64,000 nt of DNA from Lysobacter sp. GX 14042 (GTDB lineage: Bacteria; Pseudomonadota; Gammaproteobacteria; Xanthomonadales; Xanthomonadaceae). Below, one piece after another: positions 10,323 through 18,014 of this stretch (the stretch's first letter is position 1; every line of letters begins with the position of its first letter). The notes under the pieces were generated by a model. The model did no database searches. It had not been told where the DNA came from and was given only the letters and a program-made list of their open reading frames with translations. The position numbers and the translations under genes were made by a program. The stretch is from assembly GCF_021390425.1 (NCBI RefSeq), contig NZ_JAJUWY010000003.1:62001-126000 (forward strand). Reading direction: 5' to 3'.

Positions 10323-10338
10323 AGCAGGCGGCATGCCA
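10323..10338 (-). promoter_or_regulatory. Sigma-54 promoter candidate for glnA
   Basis: On the minus strand the sequence reads TGGCATG-CCGC-CTGCT, matching TGGCACG-N4-TTGCW with GG and GC at the correct spacing. The predicted start near 10312 gives a leader of about 28 nt before the glnA ATG. Confidence 0.6.
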
Positions 10339-10446
10339 GGCACACCACCGCGTAAGTTGGCGGCACGGTCCTCAGCCAAGCCGTTGATTCCACGGGCCGT
10401 GTCGCGAGGACAGGGTACCCCCGGTGGTGAAGCCCGCGACACGGCC

Positions 10447-10461
10447 GCACCGGAATGGTGC
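10447..10461. promoter_or_regulatory. NtrC binding site (enhancer) upstream of glnA
   Basis: GCACC-GGAAT-GGTGC is a perfect match to the enterobacterial NtrC palindrome (GCACC-N5-GGTGC). Its centre is about 140 bp upstream of the predicted glnA start, close to the -140 site of E. coli glnAp2. I do not see a second strong copy. It also lies 116 bp before uppP. Confidence 0.6.
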
Positions 10462-10576
10462 AGCCGCACCCCGGAATGCCCGCGTCTGGCGCAGCAGGGC
10501 GCTGATATCCTTCCGCGTCACGCGCTGCGGCGGCCGCCGCCCGGTGCCTCCTTCCTTCCTGCTGCCGTCCGTGCCC

Positions 10577-11368
10577 ATGCCTGACTACCTCGCCGCGCTC
10601 CTGCTCGGCATCCTCGAGGGCCTCACCGAGTTCCTTCCCGTTTCCAGCACCGGCCACCTGCTGATCGCACAGCACTGGCTGGGCGCGCGCTCGGACCTGT
10701 TCAACATCATCATCCAGGCCGGGGCGATCCTGGCGATCACGCTGGTGTTCCGGCAACGGCTGTGGTCGCTGGCCACCGGGCTGGGCGAGCGCGCCAACCG
10801 CGACTACCTGGCCAAGCTGGCGCTGGCGTTCGCCGTCACCGCGGCGGTCGGGCTGCCGGTGCGGCTTGCCGGCTGGGAGCTGCCGGAAACGATCTCGCCG
10901 GTGGCGTGGGCGCTGATCCTGGGGGGAGCGTGGATGCTCATCGCCGAGCGCATCGCGCGCCGGCGGCCGGACTCCGTGCACATCACCTGGACGGTGGCGG
11001 TCCTGGTCGGCCTGGCCCAGGTGGTGGCGGGCGTATTCCCCGGCACTTCGCGTTCGGCGGCGGCGATCTTCATGGCGATGATCGCCGGCAGCGGGCGCTC
11101 GACCGCGACCGAGTTCGTGTTCCTGGTGGGCATCCCCACCATGTTCGCCGCCAGTGGCTACGCGCTGGTCGAGCACCTGCTTGCCTCCGGCACCGGCGGC
11201 GAGGCCTGGGGCGAAATGGCGCTGGCCTTCGTCGCGGCCAGCGCCACCGGGTTCATCGCGGTGCGATGGCTGCTGGGCTACATCAAACAGCACGAGTACA
11301 CACCGTTCGCGGTATACCGCATCGTGCTCGGCGTGATCCTGCTGGCCTGGTTGCCGATCGGCGATTGA
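10577..11368 (+). CDS. uppP: Undecaprenyl-diphosphatase UppP (BacA)
   Basis: Integral membrane enzyme that recycles undecaprenyl pyrophosphate for cell-wall and glycan synthesis. The 263 aa protein has both family signatures: EGLTEFLPVSSTGHLL near residue 13, with the catalytic Glu and Ser, and PGTSRSAAA near 158, with the catalytic Arg. Several hydrophobic segments cover the rest. The ATG at 10577 begins MPDYLAALLLGILEG, the usual N-terminus; an earlier in-frame start would add about 50 residues of non-family sequence that covers the NtrC site. It is divergent from glnA. Confidence 0.95.
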   Translation: MPDYLAALLLGILEGLTEFLPVSSTGHLLIAQHWLGARSDLFNIIIQAGAILAITLVFRQRLWSLATGLGERANRDYLAKLALAFAVTAAVGLPVRLAGWELPETISPVAWALILGGAWMLIAERIARRRPDSVHITWTVAVLVGLAQVVAGVFPGTSRSAAAIFMAMIAGSGRSTATEFVFLVGIPTMFAASGYALVEHLLASGTGGEAWGEMALAFVAASATGFIAVRWLLGYIKQHEYTPFAVYRIVLGVILLAWLPIGD

Positions 11369-11420
11369 AGGCCCCGCAACGCAACGCCGCGCCCTGCCTT
11401 CCAGCAACCGAGGACTGCCC

Positions 11421-12230
11421 ATGTCACGCAAGCTCCCGCTCGCCCTTCCCGCCCTGCTTGCCGCCGCCGTGGCCGGCTGCACTGCCACCGGTGGCGCGGC
11501 CCTTGGGGGGGAGCCGGTGACAGACGCCCCGGATGCCGTACTGACCGGCCACAGCTGGGTGCTGGAGGAGGCCACCGGTGCGGACGGGGCGCGCCTGGCG
11601 GCGCTGTTTCCGGACGACGACCACCGGCTGAGGATGGTGCTCGACGAGGACCGGATCGGGGTTTCCGGCGCCTGCAACCGTGCGTCCGCCGGGTACCGGC
11701 TGCAGCCCGGCGGCACGCTGGAGGTGGGCGAGATGGCTTCCACGCTGATGGGTTGCCCGGAGCCGTTGATGCGCGCCGACCGTGCCATCCACGACCTGCT
11801 CGCCGCCGGCCCGCTCCAGCTGCGCATCGAGGCCACGGCCCCGCCGCGGCTGGTGCTGGAGTCCGCCGACGGCACGCGCTCACTGTGGACCGGTGAGCCG
11901 ACCGCGGAGACCCGCTACGGCGGGCCGGGCGAGTTGATGTTCCTGGAAGTCGCGCCCGCCAAGGTCGCCTGCAACCATCCGCTGATCGCCGGCCACCAAT
12001 GCCTGCAGGTCCGGGAGCTGCACTACGACGCATCGGGCATCCGCCAGTCACCGCCGGGGGGATGGCAGCCGCTGTACGCGCAGATCGAGGGCTTCGAGTT
12101 CGTCGAAGGCGAGCGCAAGGTGCTGCGGGTGAAGCGCTTCACCCCGGAGCGGGTACCGGCGGACGCGCCGGCCGTGGCCTACGTGTTGGACATGGTGGTC
12201 GAGGCCGAACGGATGGCGCCGGCCCCGTAA
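11421..12230 (+). CDS. META and DUF4377 domain lipoprotein
   Basis: A 269 aa envelope protein. The signal peptide ends in a lipobox-like AAVAGC (Cys20). Residues about 40-150 form a META (HslJ-like) domain: LTGHSWVLEEATG..., VSGACNRASAGYRL and MASTLMGCPEPLM. The rest matches DUF4377 (LEVAPAKVACNHPLIAGHQCLQVRE, then GFEFVEGERKVLRVKR). The function is unknown; META proteins are linked to stress tolerance and envelope stability. It follows uppP by 52 bp on the same strand and may be cotranscribed. Confidence 0.85.
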   Translation: MSRKLPLALPALLAAAVAGCTATGGAALGGEPVTDAPDAVLTGHSWVLEEATGADGARLAALFPDDDHRLRMVLDEDRIGVSGACNRASAGYRLQPGGTLEVGEMASTLMGCPEPLMRADRAIHDLLAAGPLQLRIEATAPPRLVLESADGTRSLWTGEPTAETRYGGPGELMFLEVAPAKVACNHPLIAGHQCLQVRELHYDASGIRQSPPGGWQPLYAQIEGFEFVEGERKVLRVKRFTPERVPADAPAVAYVLDMVVEAERMAPAP

Positions 12231-12263
12231 CGGCGGACCGGCGGCCACCCCGCGCGGAACGGC

Positions 12264-12893
12264 TTACCCGGCCGCCAGGTCCGGATGCAGCGAGTACTGC
12301 CCGTGCACCTGGGCCTCGGCCAGCACGTGGCCGTGCAGCGCACGTAGCAGGTCGCCGCCGGTGAAGCGGTCCGGCAGCTCCGGCAGCGGGGTATCCAGCG
12401 CGAACAGGCGGAAGAAGTAGCGGTGGACCAGCAGGTCGTTGGGCGGCGGGAACGGACCGTCATAGCCCCACCAGTCGCCGGCCAGCGCTTCGTCGCCGGC
12501 GAACCAGCCGGTGAAGTCGTTCAGGCCCTGGCGTCCACCTCCGGGGCCTTCCGCCCGTTCCTTGCCTCCCGTGCTGACGCCGGCGCTGAAGGCCCCCTCG
12601 GCGATCTCGCGCAGGTCGGCCGCGATCCCCGCCACCGCCCAGTGGCAGAAGTGGGTGCGCGGCAGCGCGGCGGGGATCTGCACGCCTTCCTTGCCGGCCA
12701 GCTCGGGCCGGGTCGGCGCATCGGGATCCAGGCACAGCAGGGCGAATGACCGGGTGCCCTCGGGCACCCCGTCCCATGCCAGGTGCGGGTTGCGGTTGGG
12801 CCCGAAGCCCACCTCGCCCGCGCTGCGTTGCCCGGCGCAGTACCGCGCCGGGATCGCACCACCGTTGCTGAAACTGTCACTGCGGATCTGCAT
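12264..12893 (-). CDS. YbhB/YbcL family (PEBP, Raf-kinase-inhibitor-like) protein
   Basis: A 209 aa cytoplasmic protein of the phosphatidylethanolamine-binding superfamily. It shows NPHLAWDGVPEGTRSFALLCLDPDAP (ligand-pocket Asp-Pro-Asp-Ala-Pro) and RTHFCHWAVAGI, the conserved HW pair. The C-terminal HRYFFRLFALDTPL and the AEAQVHGQYS region are also family features. The start is the ATG opening MQIRSDSF. Its stop faces the META-domain gene. The biological role of bacterial members is not established. Confidence 0.85.
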   Translation of the reverse strand: MQIRSDSFSNGGAIPARYCAGQRSAGEVGFGPNRNPHLAWDGVPEGTRSFALLCLDPDAPTRPELAGKEGVQIPAALPRTHFCHWAVAGIAADLREIAEGAFSAGVSTGGKERAEGPGGGRQGLNDFTGWFAGDEALAGDWWGYDGPFPPPNDLLVHRYFFRLFALDTPLPELPDRFTGGDLLRALHGHVLAEAQVHGQYSLHPDLAAG

Positions 12894-12952
12894 GGCTGCT
12901 CCTGATGTACCGGGACCGGTCCGAGTCTGCCAGAGCCGGTCCCGGGAGCGCT

Positions 12953-15028
12953 TCAGTCCGCCGGGTACCCGAGCCGCTGCGCCACCGGCGCCAGCATTGC
13001 GAACGGACCCTCGAGGGCCTCGGCATAGGCGCGCCAGTGGCCGGAGGGCAAGCGCCGGCTGCCCAGCTGGTTCGCCGGTACCGCGCCGACCTGTACGCCC
13101 ATGGCATCGGACAGTGCGGCGGCGATGGCCGCCGGGTCTTCCTCGATGCCGTCGAGCCGGACCAGCCGGTGCGGGTACAGGTCCCCCTCGTGCAGCTCGG
13201 CCACCTGTTCCAGCAGTCCGGCGAGCCACTGCGCGGCGGCCTCGATGCTTTCCATCGCGTAGGGCGCCGCCGAGCCCCAGGCCAGCCAGTCCAGCAACAT
13301 GTCGCGCGGATCGCGCAGCGCCACCAGCAGCAGGCCTTCGGGCAGGTGCGGCCGCAACGCGTGCAACACGGCGTTGTCCCACAACAGCAGCAGGTCGATC
13401 ACCGGCGCGCCCGGCTGCACCCCGCGTGCGGGCAGCGCCTGTCGCCATTGCTCGACCATCGCCGCGGGATCGGCGGTGCCGCCGAGCAGCTCGTCGGCGC
13501 TCCGGAAGCGCTGCAGGAAATCATGGGGTGGTTGTGGGCCGAAGCGGTCGGACCTGATGGGTGCGCGCACCAGCGAGAGATTGGTCGCCAGGCGTTCGAA
13601 CAGGCTCCCCGGCGCGCCCCACAGCAGGACCGTCAGCGGGGCGTCTGCCGGGGGCTGCGCCAGTGCGGGGAGATCCGGGCCGCCACGGCCGCGGGGCGGC
13701 AGCGGGAAGCGCGTGGAGGCGACCTCGGCATGCAGCTCCGCCCAGGTGGCGGCGGCGGTGGCGGGATCACCCGCCAGATCCAGGGTACGGCCGAGCATCC
13801 GCCGCAGGTCGCGGCGCGCCTGCTCGCTGCCGGCCGCCGAAACCATGCCTTCGACGTGCTCGACCGCCGCCTGCGGATCGGTTTCCAGCAGCGCATCGAT
13901 GACCCTCGTCTGCGCCGGCATGTACTCCGGGTCGATTCCTATCACCTTGCGCGCCAGCGCAGCGGCCTGCTCGCGCTCGCCGTGGGCGTCATGGATGGTG
14001 ATCGCCGCCATCAACGCGGGCACGGACTCCGGCTCGGCCACTCGCCAGCGCTCGACCACCGCGCGGGCGCCGTCGCCGGCGAACGGCTCGAACACCAGCC
14101 GCGCACGCCACAGTTCGACATGCTGCGGGTTCGCCTCCAGCAGCGCATCCAGGGTGCGGTTGGCCTCATCGGCGGCGCCCAGCCGGCGCCAGGCCTCGAC
14201 CATCGCCGAGATGGTCCGCGGATCGGCCGGCTGCTCCCGCAACGCCTGCAGCAGATGCTCGCGGGCCTGGGCGTCGCGGCCGGCGCCAAGCGCCAGCTCA
14301 CCCACCAGCCGTCGCAGCGCGGGGCTGGCGTCGGAACGCGACAGCAAGGGCTGCAGCTCGTCGACCGCATCGCCGGGCCGGCCCTGGCGGGCCATCAGCT
14401 GGGCGAGCAGGATCCGCAGCGACAGCGAATCGGGCTGCTTCTCGCGCAAGCGGCGGAAGACCTGCTCGGCGAAGGCATGGTGGCCGGCACCGAGATAGGC
14501 GAAGCCCAGCGAATGCTGCAGCACCGCGTCGTCGGGATCGCGGCGGGTGGCGGCGGTCAGGATCGACAGCGCGCGGTCGGCATCGCCCCGGCGCAGGGCC
14601 AGGGTGCCTTCCAGGGCCGCGATCTGGGGATGGTCGGGCACGATGCGCGCGGCGGTACGGGTCAGGCGTTCGGCCTCCTCGAGGTCACCGCGTCCCAGTG
14701 CCAGCTGCGCCTGCAGTGTGTAGGCCGGGAACATGTTCGGGTCCAGCCCGGAACTGCGTGCCAGCGCCTGCTCGGCCTCGTCCAGCTGGCGGTTGCGCAC
14801 CAGCGCCGCGGCGCGCTCCAGGTGCAGGTCGGCGCTCTCCGGATCCAGGGCGATCGCCGCGTCGATTGCCTCCAGCGACGCGGGCAACTGTCCCGCCAGT
14901 CGCAGCGCGGCCGCCAGCATCCGGTGCGCCTGCGCATCCTGCGGCTGTTGCGCCACCGCCTCGCGGGCGGCGGCGAGCGCCTCGTCTGCAGCGCCGCGGC
15001 GCAGTGCGTCGGTGATGTTCTCGTACAT
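12953..15028 (-). CDS. TPR protein with C-terminal sulfotransferase-like domain
   Basis: A 691 aa protein. Residues about 1-440 are a run of tetratricopeptide repeats (for example EAIDAAIALDPESADLHLERA, ATRRDPDDAVLQHSLGFAYLGAGHHAFAEQVF). The remaining 250 residues look like a sulfotransferase domain with RDPRDMLLDWLAWGS, the usual 3'-phosphate motif. The N-terminal strand-loop reads LLWGAPGSLFERLATNLS rather than the canonical GxPRSGTT loop, so PAPS binding may be impaired or altered. The ATG at 15028 (MYENITDALRRG) is the best start; no strong ribosome site is seen. The substrate is unknown. Confidence 0.8.
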   Translation of the reverse strand: MYENITDALRRGAADEALAAAREAVAQQPQDAQAHRMLAAALRLAGQLPASLEAIDAAIALDPESADLHLERAAALVRNRQLDEAEQALARSSGLDPNMFPAYTLQAQLALGRGDLEEAERLTRTAARIVPDHPQIAALEGTLALRRGDADRALSILTAATRRDPDDAVLQHSLGFAYLGAGHHAFAEQVFRRLREKQPDSLSLRILLAQLMARQGRPGDAVDELQPLLSRSDASPALRRLVGELALGAGRDAQAREHLLQALREQPADPRTISAMVEAWRRLGAADEANRTLDALLEANPQHVELWRARLVFEPFAGDGARAVVERWRVAEPESVPALMAAITIHDAHGEREQAAALARKVIGIDPEYMPAQTRVIDALLETDPQAAVEHVEGMVSAAGSEQARRDLRRMLGRTLDLAGDPATAAATWAELHAEVASTRFPLPPRGRGGPDLPALAQPPADAPLTVLLWGAPGSLFERLATNLSLVRAPIRSDRFGPQPPHDFLQRFRSADELLGGTADPAAMVEQWRQALPARGVQPGAPVIDLLLLWDNAVLHALRPHLPEGLLLVALRDPRDMLLDWLAWGSAAPYAMESIEAAAQWLAGLLEQVAELHEGDLYPHRLVRLDGIEEDPAAIAAALSDAMGVQVGAVPANQLGSRRLPSGHWRAYAEALEGPFAMLAPVAQRLGYPAD

Positions 15029-15082
15029 GCGGTTCCCGGAAGTGACGGCCAACGCGCGATTGTAGCCGCTGCGCCTCCGCGC

Positions 15083-16075
15083 TCAGGCCGCCGGCGTCCG
15101 CGCCAGCCGGTCGGCCATCCAGCGCTCGCCGAACCCGTTGAGCGCGGCATCCTCGACGAAGCCGCAATGCCCGCCCCAGGGGGAGATCTCGAGCCGGCAG
15201 CCGGGCGGCAGCTCCAGGTCCGCGAAATCCTCCACCGGGATCACCGGATCGTCGGCGGCGGTCAGCAGGCTGGCCGGCACCTGGAGCCCGGCGAGGCGTC
15301 CACCGGCAATCGAATATCCGTCGAAGTAGCGATCCAGTGTGCCGAAGTCGGTGTTGCGCTCGACCAGCCAGCGGGTGAGTTCGCGCATGCGCTGGGCCAG
15401 CACGCGGTCATCGAAGCCGTGCAACTGCGGGTACAGCTCGCGCTTGCGGCGCAGCGAGGCGCGCCACCTGTTCTCGAAGTGGCGCAGGTAGGGCGGGAAG
15501 CCCTGCTCCATCGCGTCCATGGTCCGGGCCGGGTCCAGCAGCGGACAGACCACCGCGACCTGCGACAGCGCCAGCCCGGCGGCGGGCGCGCGCAGCGCCA
15601 GGCGCAACGCGAAGTTGCCGCCCAGCGAGTAGCCGCCGACCGCCATCGGGCCGCTGCCCAGCCGGTTCGCGAGGTCGCGGGCGGCGCCGACGACCTCGTC
15701 GATCAGGTTGGAATGGAACAGGCCCTCGTTGAGTTCGTGGGTCGCCCCGTGGTCACGGAAGTTGAGCCGGAACACCTCGTACCCGGCCTGCAGCAGCTTC
15801 GCCGCCGCCAGCCTCATGTAGGTCGACTCGGCGCTGCCTTCCCAGCCATGCAGCAACAGCACCAGCCCATGCGGCTGGCCACGCGCCGGCACGCTGTGCA
15901 GCCCGAGCAGGCGCACTCCGCCACCGCCGTCCAGGATCAGTTCGCGGGTGCGCGGCGCCATCTCCAGCAGCTGGCGCGCGCCGCGCCGGCCGCGCAGCGG
16001 GGAGCTTCCCAGCACCGTCTGCAGGTGCCGGTTGCGCAGCCAGACGGGGGGAAGGAAGTCGGCCGCGGTCAACAC
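15083..16075 (-). CDS. YheT-family alpha/beta hydrolase
   Basis: A 330 aa member of the AB-hydrolase 4 (YheT/ABHD1-3) family. The N-terminal PPVWLRNRHLQTVLGS signature is characteristic. The hydrolase core shows LLLHGWEGSAESTYMR, VGGYSLGGNFALRLAL with the nucleophile Ser, DDPVIPVEDF with the acid Asp, and SPWGGHCGFVED with the catalytic His. The physiological substrate is not known for bacterial members; carboxylesterase activity is typical. It shares its orientation with plsC, 13 bp upstream, suggesting cotranscription. Confidence 0.9.
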   Translation of the reverse strand: MLTAADFLPPVWLRNRHLQTVLGSSPLRGRRGARQLLEMAPRTRELILDGGGGVRLLGLHSVPARGQPHGLVLLLHGWEGSAESTYMRLAAAKLLQAGYEVFRLNFRDHGATHELNEGLFHSNLIDEVVGAARDLANRLGSGPMAVGGYSLGGNFALRLALRAPAAGLALSQVAVVCPLLDPARTMDAMEQGFPPYLRHFENRWRASLRRKRELYPQLHGFDDRVLAQRMRELTRWLVERNTDFGTLDRYFDGYSIAGGRLAGLQVPASLLTAADDPVIPVEDFADLELPPGCRLEISPWGGHCGFVEDAALNGFGERWMADRLARTPAA

Positions 16076-16088
16076 TGCCCGGCTTCCC

Positions 16089-16889
16089 TCAGCCTTCCAT
16101 CACCTGGACGATGCGGCTGCGGGCCAGCTCGGCGATCCGCCGCCGGCCCTCCGCCATGCCCGGGGGGATGGGTTCCAGGAAGTGCACCTCGACCACCCTC
16201 CCCGGCTCGCCCAGCAGGCGCAGGAAGTTGGACAGGAAATTCTCGCCGCGAGCGAACGCGACGACCGTTTGCGCGCTGCCGCCCTTGCCGTAACGCAGGG
16301 CGACCGGCTGCACCGGGACCCCGGCCTCCACCGCGGCCAGGAAGATGCGCGCATGGAACGGTCCCACCTGGTCGCCCGCGCGGGTACCGCCCTCGGGGAA
16401 CACGCCCACCGCCTGGCCGGCGTTGAGCCGGGACCGCATCTCGCGCAGCACCCCGCCCAGCGACTCGGTGTTGCCCCGGGCGTGGAAGATGGTGCCGGCG
16501 CGCTCGGCCATCCAGCCCACCAGTGGCCAGCCGCGGATCTCGCGCTTGGCGACGAAACCCACCATCCGCTGGCTGTGCAGGGAGACGATGTCGAGCCAGG
16601 TCACGTGGTTGGCGACGAACATCACCCCGCCGGGCAATGGCGTGCCGGTACGCTGGCTGCGCATGCCGAACACCCGCAGCAGGCCTGACGACCAGGCCCG
16701 CACCAGACGGTCGTGCAGCGGCTCGCCGTTCCAGCGCAGGTTGCGGGTGGGCGGGGTGATCAGCAGCAGCACCACCGGCAGGTCGACCAGCAGGTGCCAC
16801 GCCAGCAACGGCACCCGGTACAGGTAGCGGAGGGCGCGCGCCAGCGGCGACGGGCGCGCCGTGGCGCCGGCGGAAGTCGGCGCGTTCAT
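16089..16889 (-). CDS. plsC: 1-acyl-sn-glycerol-3-phosphate acyltransferase (PlsC family)
   Basis: Acylates lysophosphatidate to phosphatidate at the inner membrane. The 266 aa protein has a hydrophobic N-terminal segment (LLAWHLLVDLPVVLLLI) and the LPLAT motifs: NHVTWLD (HX4D catalytic), GVFPEGGTRAGD (glycerol-phosphate binding) and GVPVQPVALRY. The ATG at 16889 is preferred over a GTG two codons upstream. Whether this is the housekeeping PlsC or an accessory acyltransferase cannot be told. Confidence 0.85.
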   Translation of the reverse strand: MNAPTSAGATARPSPLARALRYLYRVPLLAWHLLVDLPVVLLLITPPTRNLRWNGEPLHDRLVRAWSSGLLRVFGMRSQRTGTPLPGGVMFVANHVTWLDIVSLHSQRMVGFVAKREIRGWPLVGWMAERAGTIFHARGNTESLGGVLREMRSRLNAGQAVGVFPEGGTRAGDQVGPFHARIFLAAVEAGVPVQPVALRYGKGGSAQTVVAFARGENFLSNFLRLLGEPGRVVEVHFLEPIPPGMAEGRRRIAELARSRIVQVMEG

Positions 16890-16929
16890 GGGCACCGAAG
16901 ATACCAGTGCCGATGACCGGAATGACGGC

Positions 16930-17379
16930 TCAGGCCGGTGTTCCGGCCACCACCGCGAGGGTCAGCCGCGAGATGCAGCACAGCCGGTCGCGCTCGTCGT
17001 GGATGCGGATCTCCCACACCTGGGTGCGTCCGCCGATGTGGACCGGGTGGGCGGTGCCGGTGACCTGGCCCCCGCGCACGGCGCGCACATGATTGGCGTT
17101 GATCTCCAGGCCCACGCATACCTGGCCCGGCGGGACGCAGAGGTTGCCGGCGCTGCTGCCCAGCGTCTCGGCCAGCAGGACCGAGGCACCGCCATGCAGC
17201 AGGCCATACGGCTGGAGGGTGCGCTGGTCGACGGGCATCGTGGCCTGCAGCCAGTCATCGCCCGCGGCGGTGAAAACGATGCCCAGTGCCTCGATCGCAG
17301 TGCCGCGCGAGAGCGCATTGAGCGTGTGCAGTTCGGGCCGCGTGGTGAACCTGCGGCGTTCAGGGGTGGCGGGTTCCAT
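16930..17379 (-). CDS. Hotdog-fold thioesterase (PaaI/YdiI-like)
   Basis: A 149 aa acyl-CoA thioesterase. LQPYGLLHGGASVLLAETLGSSAG is the signature of the 4HBT-II (YdiI/EntH/MenI) group, with the catalytic Glu in the following helix. The core LEINANHVRAVRGGQVTGTAHPVHIGGRTQVWEIRI and the C-terminal CISRLTLAVV fit the family. The substrate may be an aromatic or short acyl-CoA; there is no menaquinone or siderophore gene nearby to decide. The length is normal. Confidence 0.88.
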   Translation of the reverse strand: MEPATPERRRFTTRPELHTLNALSRGTAIEALGIVFTAAGDDWLQATMPVDQRTLQPYGLLHGGASVLLAETLGSSAGNLCVPPGQVCVGLEINANHVRAVRGGQVTGTAHPVHIGGRTQVWEIRIHDERDRLCCISRLTLAVVAGTPA

Positions 17380-17399
17380 CCGGCCACCATACCGCCGGG

Positions 17400-17582
17400 T
17401 CAGCGGACGCGGAACCGCATCGTCCGCTGGCGCGAGACGGGCTGGGGAGCATAGCCGTGCAGGTAGCCCTGGCTGCGGGCCCGGCGGCGGGGCGCGACGC
17501 CTGGAGCGGTGGGGGAAAGAGTGGTGGCTGCGGTTGACTGGACCAGGGGAGCGCGAAGTACAGGAAGGGTATTAGCTCGCAT
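17400..17582 (-). CDS. Small basic protein, possible paralogue of the neighbouring small gene
   Basis: A 60 aa unrecognised protein, strongly basic at its C-terminus. It is preceded by AAAGGAGA with AGGAG 12 nt before the ATG, inside an AT-rich leader unlike the surrounding DNA. Its C-terminal part contains RSQGY followed 20 residues later by the end, FRVR. The upstream small gene has RSQGY followed by 19 residues ending FRIY, so the two may share an ancestor. The function is unknown. It could be a chance frame, but the ribosome site and the shared motif argue for a gene. Confidence 0.45.
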   Translation of the reverse strand: MRANTLPVLRAPLVQSTAATTLSPTAPGVAPRRRARSQGYLHGYAPQPVSRQRTMRFRVR

Positions 17583-17660
17583 TTCTTTGTTGTTCTCCTT
17601 TGCAAGTTATTGAAATAACTGGATTATCTTAGATGAACAGGAGGAAGAAAGCCAGTCCGC
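17583..17660. other. AT-rich leader between two small genes
   Basis: This stretch is markedly AT-rich against its surroundings. It holds a GTTATT-GA-AATAAC palindrome (17606-17619) and, on the minus strand, GATAAT, which could be a -10 element; no convincing -35 is seen. It also supplies the ribosome site for the 17582 gene. Confidence 0.4.
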
Positions 17661-17864
17661 TCAGTAGATCCTGAACAGGGGACGGCCCGCTTCCTGGCCG
17701 ACGTAGGGACGGGGACCGCCGTATCCCTGGCTGCGGCCGTAACCGCGGCCGGCTTCGCGCTCGGCCACGCGATAGGTGCCGGGGTCCACATTCAGGCTGC
17801 GCGCGGCGGCCTCGCGGGCGCGGGCGTTGTCCAGGCGGGCGGTGTTGGCGTGCTGGGCGTACAT
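17661..17864 (-). CDS. Small hypothetical protein, Gly/Tyr/Arg-rich C-terminus
   Basis: A 67 aa protein. An Ala/Arg-rich N-terminal half (MYAQHANTARLDNARAREAAARS) could be helical, followed by NVDPGTYRV and a Gly-Tyr-Arg-rich tail ending in FRIY. AGGAG (17872-17876, read on the minus strand) sits 7 nt before the ATG, good support for translation. No signal peptide or membrane segment is seen. It resembles the next small gene in its RSQGY...FR(I/V) tail. The function is unknown. Confidence 0.6.
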   Translation of the reverse strand: MYAQHANTARLDNARAREAAARSLNVDPGTYRVAEREAGRGYGRSQGYGGPRPYVGQEAGRPLFRIY

Positions 17865-17903
17865 GTCGTTTCTCCTGGGATTCGGCTGTGCCGGTGAGGT
17901 GGT

Positions 17904-17923
17904 GTGTTGGTACGATACAACAC
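17904..17923. promoter_or_regulatory. Inverted repeat upstream of the small gene
   Basis: GTGTTG and CAACAC arms flank an 8-bp spacer about 40 bp before the 17864 start. It may be an operator; no regulator is suggested by context. Confidence 0.3.
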
Positions 17924-18014
17924 CTAATCACAGGCACCATAGGCCATAAGTCACGCGTTCAGCGCGATCTCAGGAACGTGATGCATCTCCGGTTTCAGCC
18001 TTGCGGCCGGGCGC

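Noticed and set aside
10408-10432. Second NtrC site near -108 of glnA
   Set aside because: A GGTACC-type sequence is present but does not fit GCACC-N5-GGTGC spacing.
12905-16426. Very long plus-strand frame of over 1100 codons
   Set aside because: It is antisense to the TPR, YheT and plsC genes, has no recognisable motif, and is low in complexity.
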